DNA from: Desulfobacter vibrioformis DSM 8776
Lineage (GTDB): Bacteria > Desulfobacterota > Desulfobacteria > Desulfobacterales > Desulfobacteraceae
Reading direction: 5' to 3'
Assembly: GCF_000745975.1 (NCBI RefSeq)
Contig: NZ_JQKJ01000009.1
Location: forward strand, 62,001 to 126,000
Length of the DNA: 64,000 nucleotides
In this document: in pieces, positions 30,341-39,167 of the stretch
Layout of the letters: each line of letters starts with the position of its first letter
Position numbering within the stretch: the stretch's first letter is position 1
The notes under the pieces: model-generated
What the model saw: the letters and a program-made list of their open reading frames with translations, nothing else
Told to the model about the DNA's origin: nothing
The model's database searches: none
Translations under genes and position numbers: made by a program

Positions 30341-31322
30341 CCGGGAAAAAATTAAGCAGCTTCTGTCCCATTTTTCAGGGACCTCCAAGGTACTTGTAAT
30401 CATTAATGCAGACCCTGATGCCATTGCATCTGCCATGGCTGTGAAGCGCATTTTATGGCGGCGGGTCAGTGAGGTCGTGATTACCTATTTTAACCGGATC
30501 ACCCGGCCGGACAACCTGGCCATGATCGAGTATACCGAAGCCGGAATGGTTCCCCTGGCTGATGTGGACAAGTCCCTGTTTGACAAATTTGTAGTGGTGG
30601 ATTCCCAGCCCGACCATAATGAAAATTTTTCCGGTATTACATATGACGCCATCATTGATCACCATCCCTTATCCTGCAATGATGGTGCGTTTGTGGATAT
30701 CCGGCCGGACTACGGGGCCTGTTCAACCATGTTCACCGAATATCTGCGCAGCCTGAAGGTAAAGCCGTCGGCAAAACTTGCGTCCGCCCTGATGCTGGGG
30801 ATCAAAACAGATACGGCCAATTTTACCCGCCAGGCATCTTCCCGGGATATCCGGGCCTTTCAGTTCCTGTACAAATATGCAAACATGAATATTGTCACCA
30901 AGGTGGAACGGGCCTATCTGACGGAATCTGACCTGGATTTTATGGGCAATGCCATGAGACACCGGATAATCCAGGACAACCGGGCCTTTTATCATGCCGG
31001 AACCATATCCAAACCCGATGCACTGGTGGTGGCTGCCGATTTTTTCCTCTCCATTGCCGGGGTAAACTGGAGCGTGGTGTCAGGGGTGGTGGATAAAAAG
31101 CTGATCGTGATCCTGCGCAACGATGGTCTGCGCAAAGGTGCCGGAAAAACTGCCCAGGAGGCATTTGGCAAATTCGGGTCAGCCGGCGGACATAAAACCA
31201 TGGCCAGGGCTGAACTGGATATCTTCCTGATCCGCAAAGAGATCAGGCGGGTAAACCAGAAGGCATTGACCCAGTGGGTGGTTGAACGGATCACCCAAAC
31301 CGCCGGAAAAAAGATTGAATAA
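30330..31322 (+). CDS. DHH-family phosphoesterase (NrnA/RecJ-like)
   Basis: 330 residues. The N-terminal DHH domain has INADPDAIASAMA, VVVDSQPD and AIIDHHP, which supply the metal-binding Asp and His residues; ALMLGIKTDTANF follows. The C-terminal DHHA1 domain ends with FGKFGSAGGHKTMARAEL, with the GGH motif that binds the substrate. Relatives degrade nanoRNA, pAp or cyclic dinucleotides. The specific substrate cannot be told. The start ATG lies inside the preceding membrane-protein gene. Confidence 0.9.
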   Translation: MTSNREKIKQLLSHFSGTSKVLVIINADPDAIASAMAVKRILWRRVSEVVITYFNRITRPDNLAMIEYTEAGMVPLADVDKSLFDKFVVVDSQPDHNENFSGITYDAIIDHHPLSCNDGAFVDIRPDYGACSTMFTEYLRSLKVKPSAKLASALMLGIKTDTANFTRQASSRDIRAFQFLYKYANMNIVTKVERAYLTESDLDFMGNAMRHRIIQDNRAFYHAGTISKPDALVVAADFFLSIAGVNWSVVSGVVDKKLIVILRNDGLRKGAGKTAQEAFGKFGSAGGHKTMARAELDIFLIRKEIRRVNQKALTQWVVERITQTAGKKIE

Positions 31323-31344
31323 CCGGTACCAGCCCTAGGAACAA

Positions 31345-31379
31345 CAACGCCGGTTGGCAAAAAAAAACAACCGGCGTTG
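31345..31379. terminator. Perfect 12-bp hairpin between convergent genes
   Basis: CAACGCCGGTTG at 31345-31356 and CAACCGGCGTTG at 31368-31379 pair fully around an A-rich loop. There is no T tail after the stem on either strand, so termination is possible but not assured. Confidence 0.5.
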
Positions 31380-31445
31380 GGTGGGTTACACTATTCCCGG
31401 ACCCGGACCCAGACTTGGACCTGAACAGGCCGGGGCAAGGGGATA

Positions 31446-31607
31446 TTACTCTTCTTTTTCAAATTCGTCTTTGTCTGCCCCGCACACAGGACAGGTCCAG
31501 TCTTCGGGAAGGTCTTCAAAGGGAGTGCCGGGCTCAATGCCGTTTTCCGGATCGCCTTTTTCCGGGTCATACTCGTAGCCACAGGGGCCGCATACATATT
31601 TGTCCAT
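31446..31607 (-). CDS. Rubredoxin
   Basis: A 53-residue rubredoxin. Iron ligands are C6 and C9 ([11 protein letters not shown]) and C39 and C42 ([10 protein letters not shown]), with the family spacing and the acidic surface, including [19 protein letters not shown] lies 7 bases before the ATG. It carries electrons to superoxide reductase, rubrerythrin or rubredoxin-oxygen oxidoreductase in this kind of organism. It lies downstream of cydB on the same strand, 76 bases away, and may be in the same transcript. Confidence 0.97.
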   Translation of the reverse strand: MDKYVCGPCGYEYDPEKGDPENGIEPGTPFEDLPEDWTCPVCGADKDEFEKEE

Positions 31608-31683
31608 ATTTTTCTCCTTATTCTTTTTGTTGGTTTATAGGTACAAGCTTAATCCAAATATTAAACCTGCAAGTTGATTATGA

Positions 31684-32712
31684 TTAATACGCTTCGTCCA
31701 TATCCAGATCTTCGTCAGAAACAGGGTCCTTGAATAAATGATAGGCCCAGGACTGGTATGCAATGACAATGGGGATGAAAATTGCAACCACGACCAGCAT
31801 GATTTTAAGGGTCAGTGGGCTTGAGGATGCATTAAATGCCGTCAGGTTCCATGCCGGGTTCATGCTTGAGGGAAAAAGGGCGGGAAAAAGGCCGAAAATC
31901 CCGAAAAAAGTGCATCCCGCAATGGTCAGGGCTGATGCAAACCAGGCTTTGAACCATGCCTCTTTTGCGTTGAAATACCGCGTCAAAAACAGTGCGGCCA
32001 CGGCCAGGACAATAACCAGGAACAGACCCTGAGACTTGATGTAATTGTCATAGAGGCGGGTGGCAAAGAATGAGGCAATCAGAAACGCCACTGCCACAGG
32101 TACAAGCACCATCCATGTCTGGGCAGCAATTTTGGCAAAGCGTTCCTGCAGTTCCCCTGTGGCCTTGATGGTCATCCAGTTGGCCCCGTGTAACATAAAC
32201 AGCAGGACAAATAATACCCCGCCTAAAAGCCCGTAAGGGTTAAGCAGTTTTAAGGTGTTGCCGTGGTACAGTCCCTGGTTGTCAAAGGGAATACCTGCAA
32301 AAATATTGGCAAAGGCCACCCCGAACAAAAGGGCGGGCAGAAAAGATCCTATAAAAATCAAGGTATCCCATGTTTTTTTCCATCCAGGGCTTTCGATTTT
32401 TCCCCTGAAGTGCATGGCCACACCCCTGAAGATCAATGCAAATAAAATGAGCATCAGCGGGGTGTAAAGGGATGAAAACATGGTGGCGTAGACTTTGGGG
32501 AATGCTGCAAAGGTAACGCCGCCGGCCGTGATCAGCCACACTTCATTGCCGTCCCATAACGGCCCTTTGGCATTGAGCATGACCCGTTTGTCCCGGTCTG
32601 TTTTTCCGGCAAACGGATAGAGGATGCCGATGCCGAAATCAAACCCGTCTGTCAGGAAAAAAATCGCCCAGAGAAGTCCCCACAGAAAAAACCAGATTGA
32701 TTGAAGTTCCAT
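31684..32712 (-). CDS. cydB: Cytochrome bd ubiquinol oxidase subunit II
   Basis: 342 residues with about eight or nine membrane helices. It opens with IWFFLWGLLWAIFFLTDGFDFG and contains LWDGNEVWLITAGGVTFAAFPKVYA as landmarks of CydB, and ends with FIPIVIAYQSWAYHLF. It supports the heme-bearing CydA in quinol oxidation and oxygen reduction. In strict anaerobes this enzyme removes oxygen rather than supporting growth. Fourteen bases separate it from cydA. Confidence 0.95.
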   Translation of the reverse strand: MELQSIWFFLWGLLWAIFFLTDGFDFGIGILYPFAGKTDRDKRVMLNAKGPLWDGNEVWLITAGGVTFAAFPKVYATMFSSLYTPLMLILFALIFRGVAMHFRGKIESPGWKKTWDTLIFIGSFLPALLFGVAFANIFAGIPFDNQGLYHGNTLKLLNPYGLLGGVLFVLLFMLHGANWMTIKATGELQERFAKIAAQTWMVLVPVAVAFLIASFFATRLYDNYIKSQGLFLVIVLAVAALFLTRYFNAKEAWFKAWFASALTIAGCTFFGIFGLFPALFPSSMNPAWNLTAFNASSSPLTLKIMLVVVAIFIPIVIAYQSWAYHLFKDPVSDEDLDMDEAY

Positions 32713-32726
32713 TTATTCTATCCTCC

Positions 32727-34037
32727 TTATGCGGTAGCGGCCCCAGGGCCTTCTTTAACGGATTTGGCCATCAGGTAGAACCCAACAGCCCCAAGCAGGC
32801 CGTAGACCAGGATGAATGCCACAAGTGATATCAGAACCTGGGTGCCGGCAATGGGGGAAGCCGCATCTGAGGTGCGCATCAGATTGTAAACAATCCAGGG
32901 CTGGCGTCCCACTTCAGAAACCACCCATCCCATTTCCATGGCGATATAGGGTAACGGAATGGACCACAACATGATTTTTAAGAAATTGGGGCTTTCCAAC
33001 AACTTGTCGCGCCGGACCCAGCCGTAAATCATGAGAAGAATAAACAGGGTGCCAAGCCCCACCATGGTCCTGAATCCGATAAATGTTGGAAATACCGGCG
33101 GGCGGTCCTGTTTGGGAATGTCTTTTAGACCAATGACCTCGGCATTGAAATCATGAAATCCTAAAAAACTTAATAACCCCGGAATAGAGCCGATTTCAAT
33201 CCGGTTTTTTTCCTGGGTTTCATCGGGTATGGCAAACATGACAATGGGGGCCTGGGCACCGGTTTCCCAGTGGGATTCCATGGCTGCCAGTTTGGCTGGC
33301 TGGGTTTTGGATACGTTAATGCCGTGCATATCACCGGTAAACGCTGTGAATAATGAGGTGACAAGGCCGACAACCAGGCCGATCCTGAACGATTTCAAAA
33401 AGATTTCAGTATGCTGCTTTCTTAAAAGATGGTAGGCAGAGATTCCCATGATGAAAAATGCGCCCAAAAGCAGGGCCGCTGGCACCACATGGACAATTTC
33501 CAACAGCCCGTGCTTGTTGGTGACCACAGCCAGAAAATCAGTGAGTTCCGCACGGCCGTTTCTGATATCATAGCCCACGGGATGCTGCATAAATCCGTTG
33601 GCAATGAGAATCCACACCGCACTGAAATTTCCTGCCAAGGCCACCAGCCACATCACAACGGCATGGGCCTTGGCTGAAATTTTTTTCCAGCCAAAAATCC
33701 AGATCCCGATAAATGTGGATTCAAGAAAAAAGGCGGCAGATGCCTCTATGGCCAGAAGGGAGCCAAATACATCGCCGACATACTCGCTGTACCGGGACCA
33801 GTTGGTGCCGAACTGAAATTCCAGGGTGATGCCGGTGACAACGCCCAGGGCAAAGTTAATCAGAAATAGTTTTCCCCAGAATTTGGTCATCCTCAAATAA
33901 TTTTTGTCGCCGGACCAGGCATATCTGGTCTCCATGTATGCGATCAAAATTGACAGACCTAGGGTAAGGGGGACAAAAAGAAAATGGAACATGGTTGCAG
34001 CTGCAAACTGCAGTCTGGACAGAAAAACCGGGTCCAT
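32727..34037 (-). CDS. cydA: Cytochrome bd ubiquinol oxidase subunit I
   Basis: 436 residues. Likely heme ligands are the His in TMFHFLFVPLTLG and the His in LEIVHVVPAALLLG; VSEVGRQPWIVYNLMRTSD is the conserved GRQPW region. At 436 residues it is much shorter than E. coli CydA (522), consistent with the short-Q-loop type. It oxidises quinol and reduces oxygen to water. GGAGG lies 7 bases before the ATG. A possible 19-codon ORF and an operator-like repeat lie upstream. Confidence 0.95.
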   Translation of the reverse strand: MDPVFLSRLQFAAATMFHFLFVPLTLGLSILIAYMETRYAWSGDKNYLRMTKFWGKLFLINFALGVVTGITLEFQFGTNWSRYSEYVGDVFGSLLAIEASAAFFLESTFIGIWIFGWKKISAKAHAVVMWLVALAGNFSAVWILIANGFMQHPVGYDIRNGRAELTDFLAVVTNKHGLLEIVHVVPAALLLGAFFIMGISAYHLLRKQHTEIFLKSFRIGLVVGLVTSLFTAFTGDMHGINVSKTQPAKLAAMESHWETGAQAPIVMFAIPDETQEKNRIEIGSIPGLLSFLGFHDFNAEVIGLKDIPKQDRPPVFPTFIGFRTMVGLGTLFILLMIYGWVRRDKLLESPNFLKIMLWSIPLPYIAMEMGWVVSEVGRQPWIVYNLMRTSDAASPIAGTQVLISLVAFILVYGLLGAVGFYLMAKSVKEGPGAATA

Positions 34038-34050
34038 AAATTCCTCCAGG

Positions 34051-34110
34051 TTAGAAGTTGATTAAAAAGGTTGGTATGCCGATTATTGCATTTAAAATTT
34101 TATTTTTCAT
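34051..34110 (-). CDS. Possible 19-residue leader peptide upstream of cydA
   Basis: A short ORF, MKNKILNAIIGIPTFLINF, with a good AGGAG ribosome site 7 bases before its ATG. Its stop is 13 bases before the cydA start, and it is mostly hydrophobic. It could be a translated leader or a tiny membrane protein. It is not like CydX, which normally follows cydB. The rest of the 360-base gap up to 34396 contains no larger gene. Confidence 0.4.
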   Translation of the reverse strand: MKNKILNAIIGIPTFLINF

Positions 34111-34330
34111 GGCTTGCTCCTAAACGTTTAAGTTGCCGGGATTAATTTTACTTTAAAGGCTTTCAGCAAGTAACATGCCAGTTTCTAAGCTGGATTGGAT
34201 GGCACCGAAGATCTTTTGAATTTTGTTGATAGCATACCGGAATGTTAATCTGTTTTCAAGTGGCGGCAGGGGCTTTTCACAATCATTTTTTTGATGTCTG
34301 TGTTTATGTCGAATGTGTCTGTATTTTTAT

Positions 34331-34362
34331 TGATACGAAGTTGTATCGACAGATTGATACAA
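34331..34362. promoter_or_regulatory. Operator-like alternating inverted repeat upstream of cydAB
   Basis: Three half-sites alternate in direction: GATAC at 34332-34336, TTGTATC at 34341-34347 and GATACAA at 34356-34362. The outer pair of TTGTATC and GATACAA is a perfect 7-bp inverted repeat with 8 bases between. It lies about 220 bases before the leader ORF and just after the response-regulator gene. Confidence 0.45.
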
Positions 34363-34396
34363 TCATGTCCCTGATGTGAAAATCAACCGCGTCTTC

Positions 34397-35095
34397 CTAT
34401 TCCTTGTTTAATTCCTTCATTTCAATCTCGATAATAAGTTTGATTCCTTTTCCAAGAATCAATTCAAACTTTAAAAAATCTTTTTCCTTAATCACACTAT
34501 TGGATATAATTTTAAATTGCTGTGTGCCGTCTAATTCAAGAACTTTAAATATATATTCCAAAAATTGATTGATATTGCCGGGATTATAAGGATTTTTTTT
34601 GGAGGCAATTTTTACAGTGACAGCGGTCTGGCCTTGGTTAGGTTCGACAGAAATATTTTCAATTAATTGTCCTATGCTCTTTATATTACCAAACAAATTT
34701 TTAACTTCGCATATAATTTCTTTTTGTTCCAACGCGGATCTGATGACATTTTTCAATTCTTCCATATCCCATGGTTTTGAAAGGAACCGGAAAATTTCTC
34801 CTTCGTTTATGGTTTTTACTAAATTATCAAAATCACTATATCCGGACAGCATAATGCGCATGGTTTCCGGATATTCTTTTCTGGCAATCCTCAAGACCTC
34901 AAATCCATTCATTGTCGGCATTCTTTGATCACATAAGATCAAATCGATTTTTTCTTTGCCAAGTATTTCAAGGCCTTCCTCGCCACTTGTGGCCGTATAT
35001 ATTTTATACCCCTCCCTGCGTAATAAGCGATTAAGTGTTTTTAAAATACTTTCTTCGTCATCAATACATAGGATGGCATAAGTTTCTTTTTCCAT
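34397..35095 (-). CDS. Response regulator with REC domain and unknown C-terminal domain
   Basis: 232 residues. Residues 7-120 are a receiver domain: CIDDEES (acid pocket), LILCDQRMP (acceptor Asp near 54), LSGYSD (Thr/Ser switch) and KPWDMEEL (Lys). This REC type usually carries an HD-GYP or other output, but the C-terminal 110 residues have no recognised DNA-binding motif and are rich in Ile, Lys and Asn. It lies 36 bases downstream of the sensor kinase gene on the same strand, so the two form a probable two-component pair. Confidence 0.85.
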   Translation of the reverse strand: MEKETYAILCIDDEESILKTLNRLLRREGYKIYTATSGEEGLEILGKEKIDLILCDQRMPTMNGFEVLRIARKEYPETMRIMLSGYSDFDNLVKTINEGEIFRFLSKPWDMEELKNVIRSALEQKEIICEVKNLFGNIKSIGQLIENISVEPNQGQTAVTVKIASKKNPYNPGNINQFLEYIFKVLELDGTQQFKIISNSVIKEKDFLKFELILGKGIKLIIEIEMKELNKE

Positions 35096-35131
35096 TTTTC
35101 GATGTTTCCTTTTGATAAAATTAATAATACG

Positions 35132-37030
35132 TCAACGATGCCGTGCAATTTCAACAGGGAATTTAATGATTATTTTTGTGCCCTCACCGATTTTACTTTC
35201 TACATCAATTTTTCCTTTATGCTCCTCTATGATGCCATAGACAATATAAAGCCCGAGCCCCGTTCCTTTCCCAACATCTTTTGTGGTGAAAAACGGATCG
35301 AAAATTTTGTCCATTATGTCTTCGTGCATGCCTTTTCCACTGTCAGTAACTTCAATTGTAACATGCTCTCCCTGATGATATGTTTTAATACGAATCGTTC
35401 CTTTATCCTCAATCGCGTGGGATGCATTGATAAGGATATTCATCATAACCTGTTCGATCTGTTGAGGGTTGCCGCTTATCTTTGGCAACTCTCCATATTC
35501 TTTGACAATCTCACAGTTATATTTGACCTCATTAAGCACCAGATTAAGCGCCTTCTCAATCTCATTATTCAAATTAACGGGCACATGGCATTCCATTCCC
35601 GGGTGAGTAAAACTTTTCAGATTGGCAACAATATTTTTTATCCGATTCGTTCCCTCCAGACATTCGTTGATGAGTTCCGGTAGATCTTCCTTCAAATAAT
35701 CGATATCATAATTTTCCTTTAGCTTTTGCAAACAATCCTGCAACGCTTCTGATTTTTCCGGATCTTGTGGCGAATTATTCCGTAGCAGTTCTTCAAAATT
35801 ATCTATTATGGAAAAAAGCTGATTAATATTGACTGACAATATTTGAAGATTAGACATGACAAAGCCCGTGGGGTTATTGATTTCATGGGCAACACCGGCG
35901 GCAAGTTGGCCGATTCCGGCCATTTTTTCTGACTGGATGAGTCGTTTTTGGGTCTCTTTAACCAAGTCTGCAAGATGATCCCGGTGTTTTTTCAGTTTAG
36001 CCTCAATCTGTTTTTGTTTTTTTAAACTTTTTCCCAGCTGAACATTGGCAATGCTGAGCCGGGAGACCATGACGGCCAGCTTTGTATAAAAATCCATCAC
36101 ATTATAAACCGTTTCGCGGCTCCACCGGGGAACATCGGCCAATGCGGCCAGATACTCTTTTTCATCAAAACCATACTTTTTGGCCTGTTTGGTAAACAGT
36201 TCGTAGTCCAGAACTTCATCGTCAAAAAAGAACTGGCCCAAAAACAGGTTGGCAATATGCCTGCCGCCGACAACAATAGGCGTTGCAATATCCCACATGT
36301 TGTTTTTGCATTTGTAAAGGCTGTACTGACCTTCTTTTACATTTTGGGATAGATAAATATCACTCTTTTTGCAATGCCCCAGGGTTTCAGGATGAATGCG
36401 ATGAAATTTTGTGCAGATATCCTGCCAGCCTGTGGCAACTTGGACATTGCCTTCGAGATCGGTGATCGCAATACCGATATGGGTGGTTCTATAAAAGGCA
36501 TTCATCATCTCCTGGATAGCCGGAAAATCGATAAGTTGCCTGATATCCTTTCTGCTGATCCCCCTTTCCTGGGCGAGCAGGTATTCAATGGAGGTATTGA
36601 TCTGTGGCGGTGGTTCTGCCTCGTCTGTTTTCATTGATTCCTGCTTTTTGATATGGCGTAGAATGGTTAAATAGTGTGGATTATCGCCAAGATCGATGTG
36701 ATTGATTGAAATATTTACATTGACTACTGTATTTTCTTTGCTCATAATTCGGGTGTCAATGTTACGAATTGATTTTTCCGTTTCGAGCTGTTCAAACACC
36801 TGGGTCCATAAATCCGGATTGAGAAAAAAGACCATTTTCAGAGCGGTCTGGCCGATAATTTCTTCCCTCTTGTATCCAATGAGTTTTTCGCAGGCCCCAT
36901 TGATATCCATCACCACTTTATCGCTTTTGCGCATCAACAAAACAGCATCCGGGAAAAAATCAAAGATTTGAAAAAACTTGATGTTCTCTTGTTTTAAAAA
37001 AGTCATACGATCACTTGAATCCATTTCCAT
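35132..37030 (-). CDS. Sensor histidine kinase with PAS and PocR domains
   Basis: About 632 residues from the chosen start. A PAS domain covers roughly 15-130. A PocR sensory domain (about 165-330) contains TDLEGNVQVATGWQDIC, GHCKKSD and YKCKNNMWDIATPIVVGGRH; such domains bind small hydrocarbon-type ligands in PocR. After a coiled coil, AAGVAHEINNPTGF carries the phospho-His, and DPFFTTKDVGKGTGLGL is the ATPase lid. No membrane helix is present, so the kinase is cytoplasmic. The ATG at 37030 is preferred to 37063 because GGAGGAG lies just before it. The response regulator gene follows. Confidence 0.9.
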   Translation of the reverse strand: MEMDSSDRMTFLKQENIKFFQIFDFFPDAVLLMRKSDKVVMDINGACEKLIGYKREEIIGQTALKMVFFLNPDLWTQVFEQLETEKSIRNIDTRIMSKENTVVNVNISINHIDLGDNPHYLTILRHIKKQESMKTDEAEPPPQINTSIEYLLAQERGISRKDIRQLIDFPAIQEMMNAFYRTTHIGIAITDLEGNVQVATGWQDICTKFHRIHPETLGHCKKSDIYLSQNVKEGQYSLYKCKNNMWDIATPIVVGGRHIANLFLGQFFFDDEVLDYELFTKQAKKYGFDEKEYLAALADVPRWSRETVYNVMDFYTKLAVMVSRLSIANVQLGKSLKKQKQIEAKLKKHRDHLADLVKETQKRLIQSEKMAGIGQLAAGVAHEINNPTGFVMSNLQILSVNINQLFSIIDNFEELLRNNSPQDPEKSEALQDCLQKLKENYDIDYLKEDLPELINECLEGTNRIKNIVANLKSFTHPGMECHVPVNLNNEIEKALNLVLNEVKYNCEIVKEYGELPKISGNPQQIEQVMMNILINASHAIEDKGTIRIKTYHQGEHVTIEVTDSGKGMHEDIMDKIFDPFFTTKDVGKGTGLGLYIVYGIIEEHKGKIDVESKIGEGTKIIIKFPVEIARHR

Positions 37031-37707
37031 TTTTTCTCCTCCCCCCATTTCACTGGTACCCACAACGCCACATAAAATGCGGATTTCAAATCTCTTACAT
37101 GTTTGGCGGACAGATTTTCGAACCCTGATGGGGGGATACCCTTTACCAATCTTCGGTCATCCACACGAAATGATATTCTATTTCGAATATTCTACGACGC
37201 CCCTGCCGATAGGCCATACAAAACAGCATAAAATAACTGTCGGCAAAAAATTCTATTCATTTGGAAGTGGGGCAAAACCATCAGCAGGAACAATAATAAC
37301 GGCTAATCATATACTTAAGGATAAAGAACACAGCATATGAAATCATATCAATCAACCCCGCCAAAGTCCAACAAATTTTACCTGAATCAGAAAACGGTTT
37401 TTCAACTCTTATAGGCCTTGGTCGATGATCAAGGCCCAAACTTTAACCTGATTTGAAGATCTTTTCATATTGGGAATTGCTGATGTAAAAACCTGTTATC
37501 TTTATTATCCATTAATTTTGTGTTATTTTGATCTTCTTAAATTTAGTTAACTGGGGTGGATCTGAATGCATTGGTTTTGCAATGCAAATTCTGGCATCTT
37601 TTTTATTTTTTTCAGGTTAAACCCCGGCTTATAAACAATAAAGATAACTGCAAAAGATAACTGCATTGGGTCAGATCGTTTAACGGATTGGTTGAAAAGG
37701 ACTGAAA
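37031..37707. other. Gene-free region between divergent kinase and thioredoxin genes
   Basis: About 680 bases. GCCGATAG at 37205-37212 pairs with CTGTCGGC at 37237-37244; GGCCTTG at 37414-37420 pairs with CAAGGCC at 37430-37436; and TGCATTG at 37567-37573 pairs with CAATGCA at 37580-37586. AAAGATAACTGC occurs twice in tandem at 37640-37651 and 37654-37665, just before the thioredoxin gene. No riboswitch or tRNA was recognised. Confidence 0.5.
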
Positions 37708-38262
37708 ATGAGAAAAGAAAATATTCTGGTGGGGGTACTGGTGGTGCTGGCGTTGGGTGGAATATATCAATACAACCGGCCGGCGCCGGATTTGGGTTCC
37801 CAGGTAACCAACGTAAACATTGAAGCGCTTGCGACAGAAAATAAAATCCCGCAAAATTTATCCATGGCAGCCCCTGAAGATATTTCATGGAATGATTACA
37901 CCCCGGGCATGGCCCTGGCCGGGAAAGAGGGTAAACCCATTTTTCTTTATTTCCATGCGTCCTGGTGCGGATACTGTGTTAAATTAAAAAAGGAAACCTT
38001 CACGGATGACCGGGTCAAAGCTTACCTGAACGACCATTTTGTCAGCATTGGCGTGGACACGGACAAACGTGAAAAGCTGGCCCGGCAATGGGGCGTCCGG
38101 GGACTTCCAACCCTGTGGTTCCTGGAAGCGGACGGAACAAAAATCAATAATCTGCCCGGATTTGTCGATGCGGATCAGCTGCTCACGATTCTGCAATATA
38201 TCCACACCCAAAGTTACAACACCATGAATTTCCAGGAATATGTCCAACAAAAAAAATCCTGA
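37708..38262 (+). CDS. Membrane-anchored periplasmic thioredoxin-like protein
   Basis: 184 residues. An N-terminal hydrophobic helix (ILVGVLVVLALGGIY) probably anchors it to the outside of the inner membrane. The thioredoxin fold has the active site ASWCGYCVKLKKETF and the cis-Pro in GLPTLWFLE, most like the C-terminal domain of DsbD and related thiol-disulfide carriers. It may reduce cytochrome or other periplasmic cysteines. It stands alone; no DsbD-type membrane partner is next to it. Confidence 0.85.
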   Translation: MRKENILVGVLVVLALGGIYQYNRPAPDLGSQVTNVNIEALATENKIPQNLSMAAPEDISWNDYTPGMALAGKEGKPIFLYFHASWCGYCVKLKKETFTDDRVKAYLNDHFVSIGVDTDKREKLARQWGVRGLPTLWFLEADGTKINNLPGFVDADQLLTILQYIHTQSYNTMNFQEYVQQKKS

Positions 38263-38390
38263 TCCAATTTTCTGAAGAATTCCTGCTTGAATATCTGATG
38301 CGATCCATGGTAGCGCAAAGAACGGATAGCGCAAAGATAAGGACAGCGCAAAAAAAGTATTGATTGGTTTTTATTTCAGGAGAATTGAAT

Positions 38391-39152
38391 ATGATACGGG
38401 TCGGCATTATTGGCGGGTCAGGGCTGGATAACCCTGATATTTTAGAAAATTGTGAAAACATTGAAGCAGACACCCCCTATGGTCCGCCGTCATCAGATAT
38501 CATGGCCGGGCAGATCAACGGCACCCGGGTGCTGATTCTGGCAAGACACGGCCGCAAGCACCAGTACAGCCCGGCCCAGGTGAACAACCGGGCAAATATA
38601 TATGCCCTGAAACAGGCCGGTGCCACCCATATCCTTGCCACAACCGCCTGCGGCAGCCTGAGACCGGAAATCGGCCGGGGCCACTTTGTGATCCTGGATC
38701 AATTCATTGATTTTACCCGGTTTCGTAAAAATACCTTTGCCGACTCTTTTGAACACGGCGCGGTTCATACGGCCATGGCCGATCCCTTTGATCCGTGCCT
38801 GCGCAATGTGCTGTATAAATCTGCCGCGGATCTGGGGCTGAACGCCCATGACAAAGGATGTGTAGTGACCATTGAAGGTCCCAGGTTTTCAACCGTGGCG
38901 GAATCCAATATGTTCAGGGTGTGGGGCGCGGATGTCATCAATATGTCCACGGCACCCGAGGCTATGCTGGCCAATGAGGCGGGCATCCCCTATGCAGCCG
39001 TGGCCATGTCCACCGACTATGACTGCTGGAAACAGGATGAAGCCCCGGTCACCTGGGAACAGATTCTTTCGGTGTTCAATAAAAACGCTGATAATGTCAA
39101 ACAATTGCTCATCAAGGCGGTTTCACAAATAACCTTTAATATATGCGTATAG
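38391..39152 (+). CDS. mtnP: S-methyl-5'-thioadenosine phosphorylase
   Basis: 253 residues of the PNP/MTAP family. VGIIGGSGLDNP, LARHGRKHQYSPAQVNNRANIYAL, ATTACGSL, VVTIEGPRFST and INMSTAPEAMLANEAGIPYAAVAMSTDYD are the landmarks. It cleaves methylthioadenosine with phosphate into adenine and methylthioribose-1-phosphate. The ATG at 38391 follows AGGAGA by seven bases; an upstream GTG at 38364 is less likely. The adenine phosphoribosyltransferase gene follows 15 bases later and would recycle the adenine released. Confidence 0.95.
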   Translation: MIRVGIIGGSGLDNPDILENCENIEADTPYGPPSSDIMAGQINGTRVLILARHGRKHQYSPAQVNNRANIYALKQAGATHILATTACGSLRPEIGRGHFVILDQFIDFTRFRKNTFADSFEHGAVHTAMADPFDPCLRNVLYKSAADLGLNAHDKGCVVTIEGPRFSTVAESNMFRVWGADVINMSTAPEAMLANEAGIPYAAVAMSTDYDCWKQDEAPVTWEQILSVFNKNADNVKQLLIKAVSQITFNICV

Positions 39153-39167
39153 GAGAAACAAGAGACC

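Noticed and set aside
36978-37340. A 120-codon plus-strand frame
   Set aside because: Its first part is antisense to the kinase gene, and no ribosome site or recognised features support it.
37064-37707. Possible cyclic di-GMP riboswitch or tRNA in the kinase/thioredoxin gap
   Set aside because: The required conserved blocks and stem pairings could not be found; only isolated hairpins are present.
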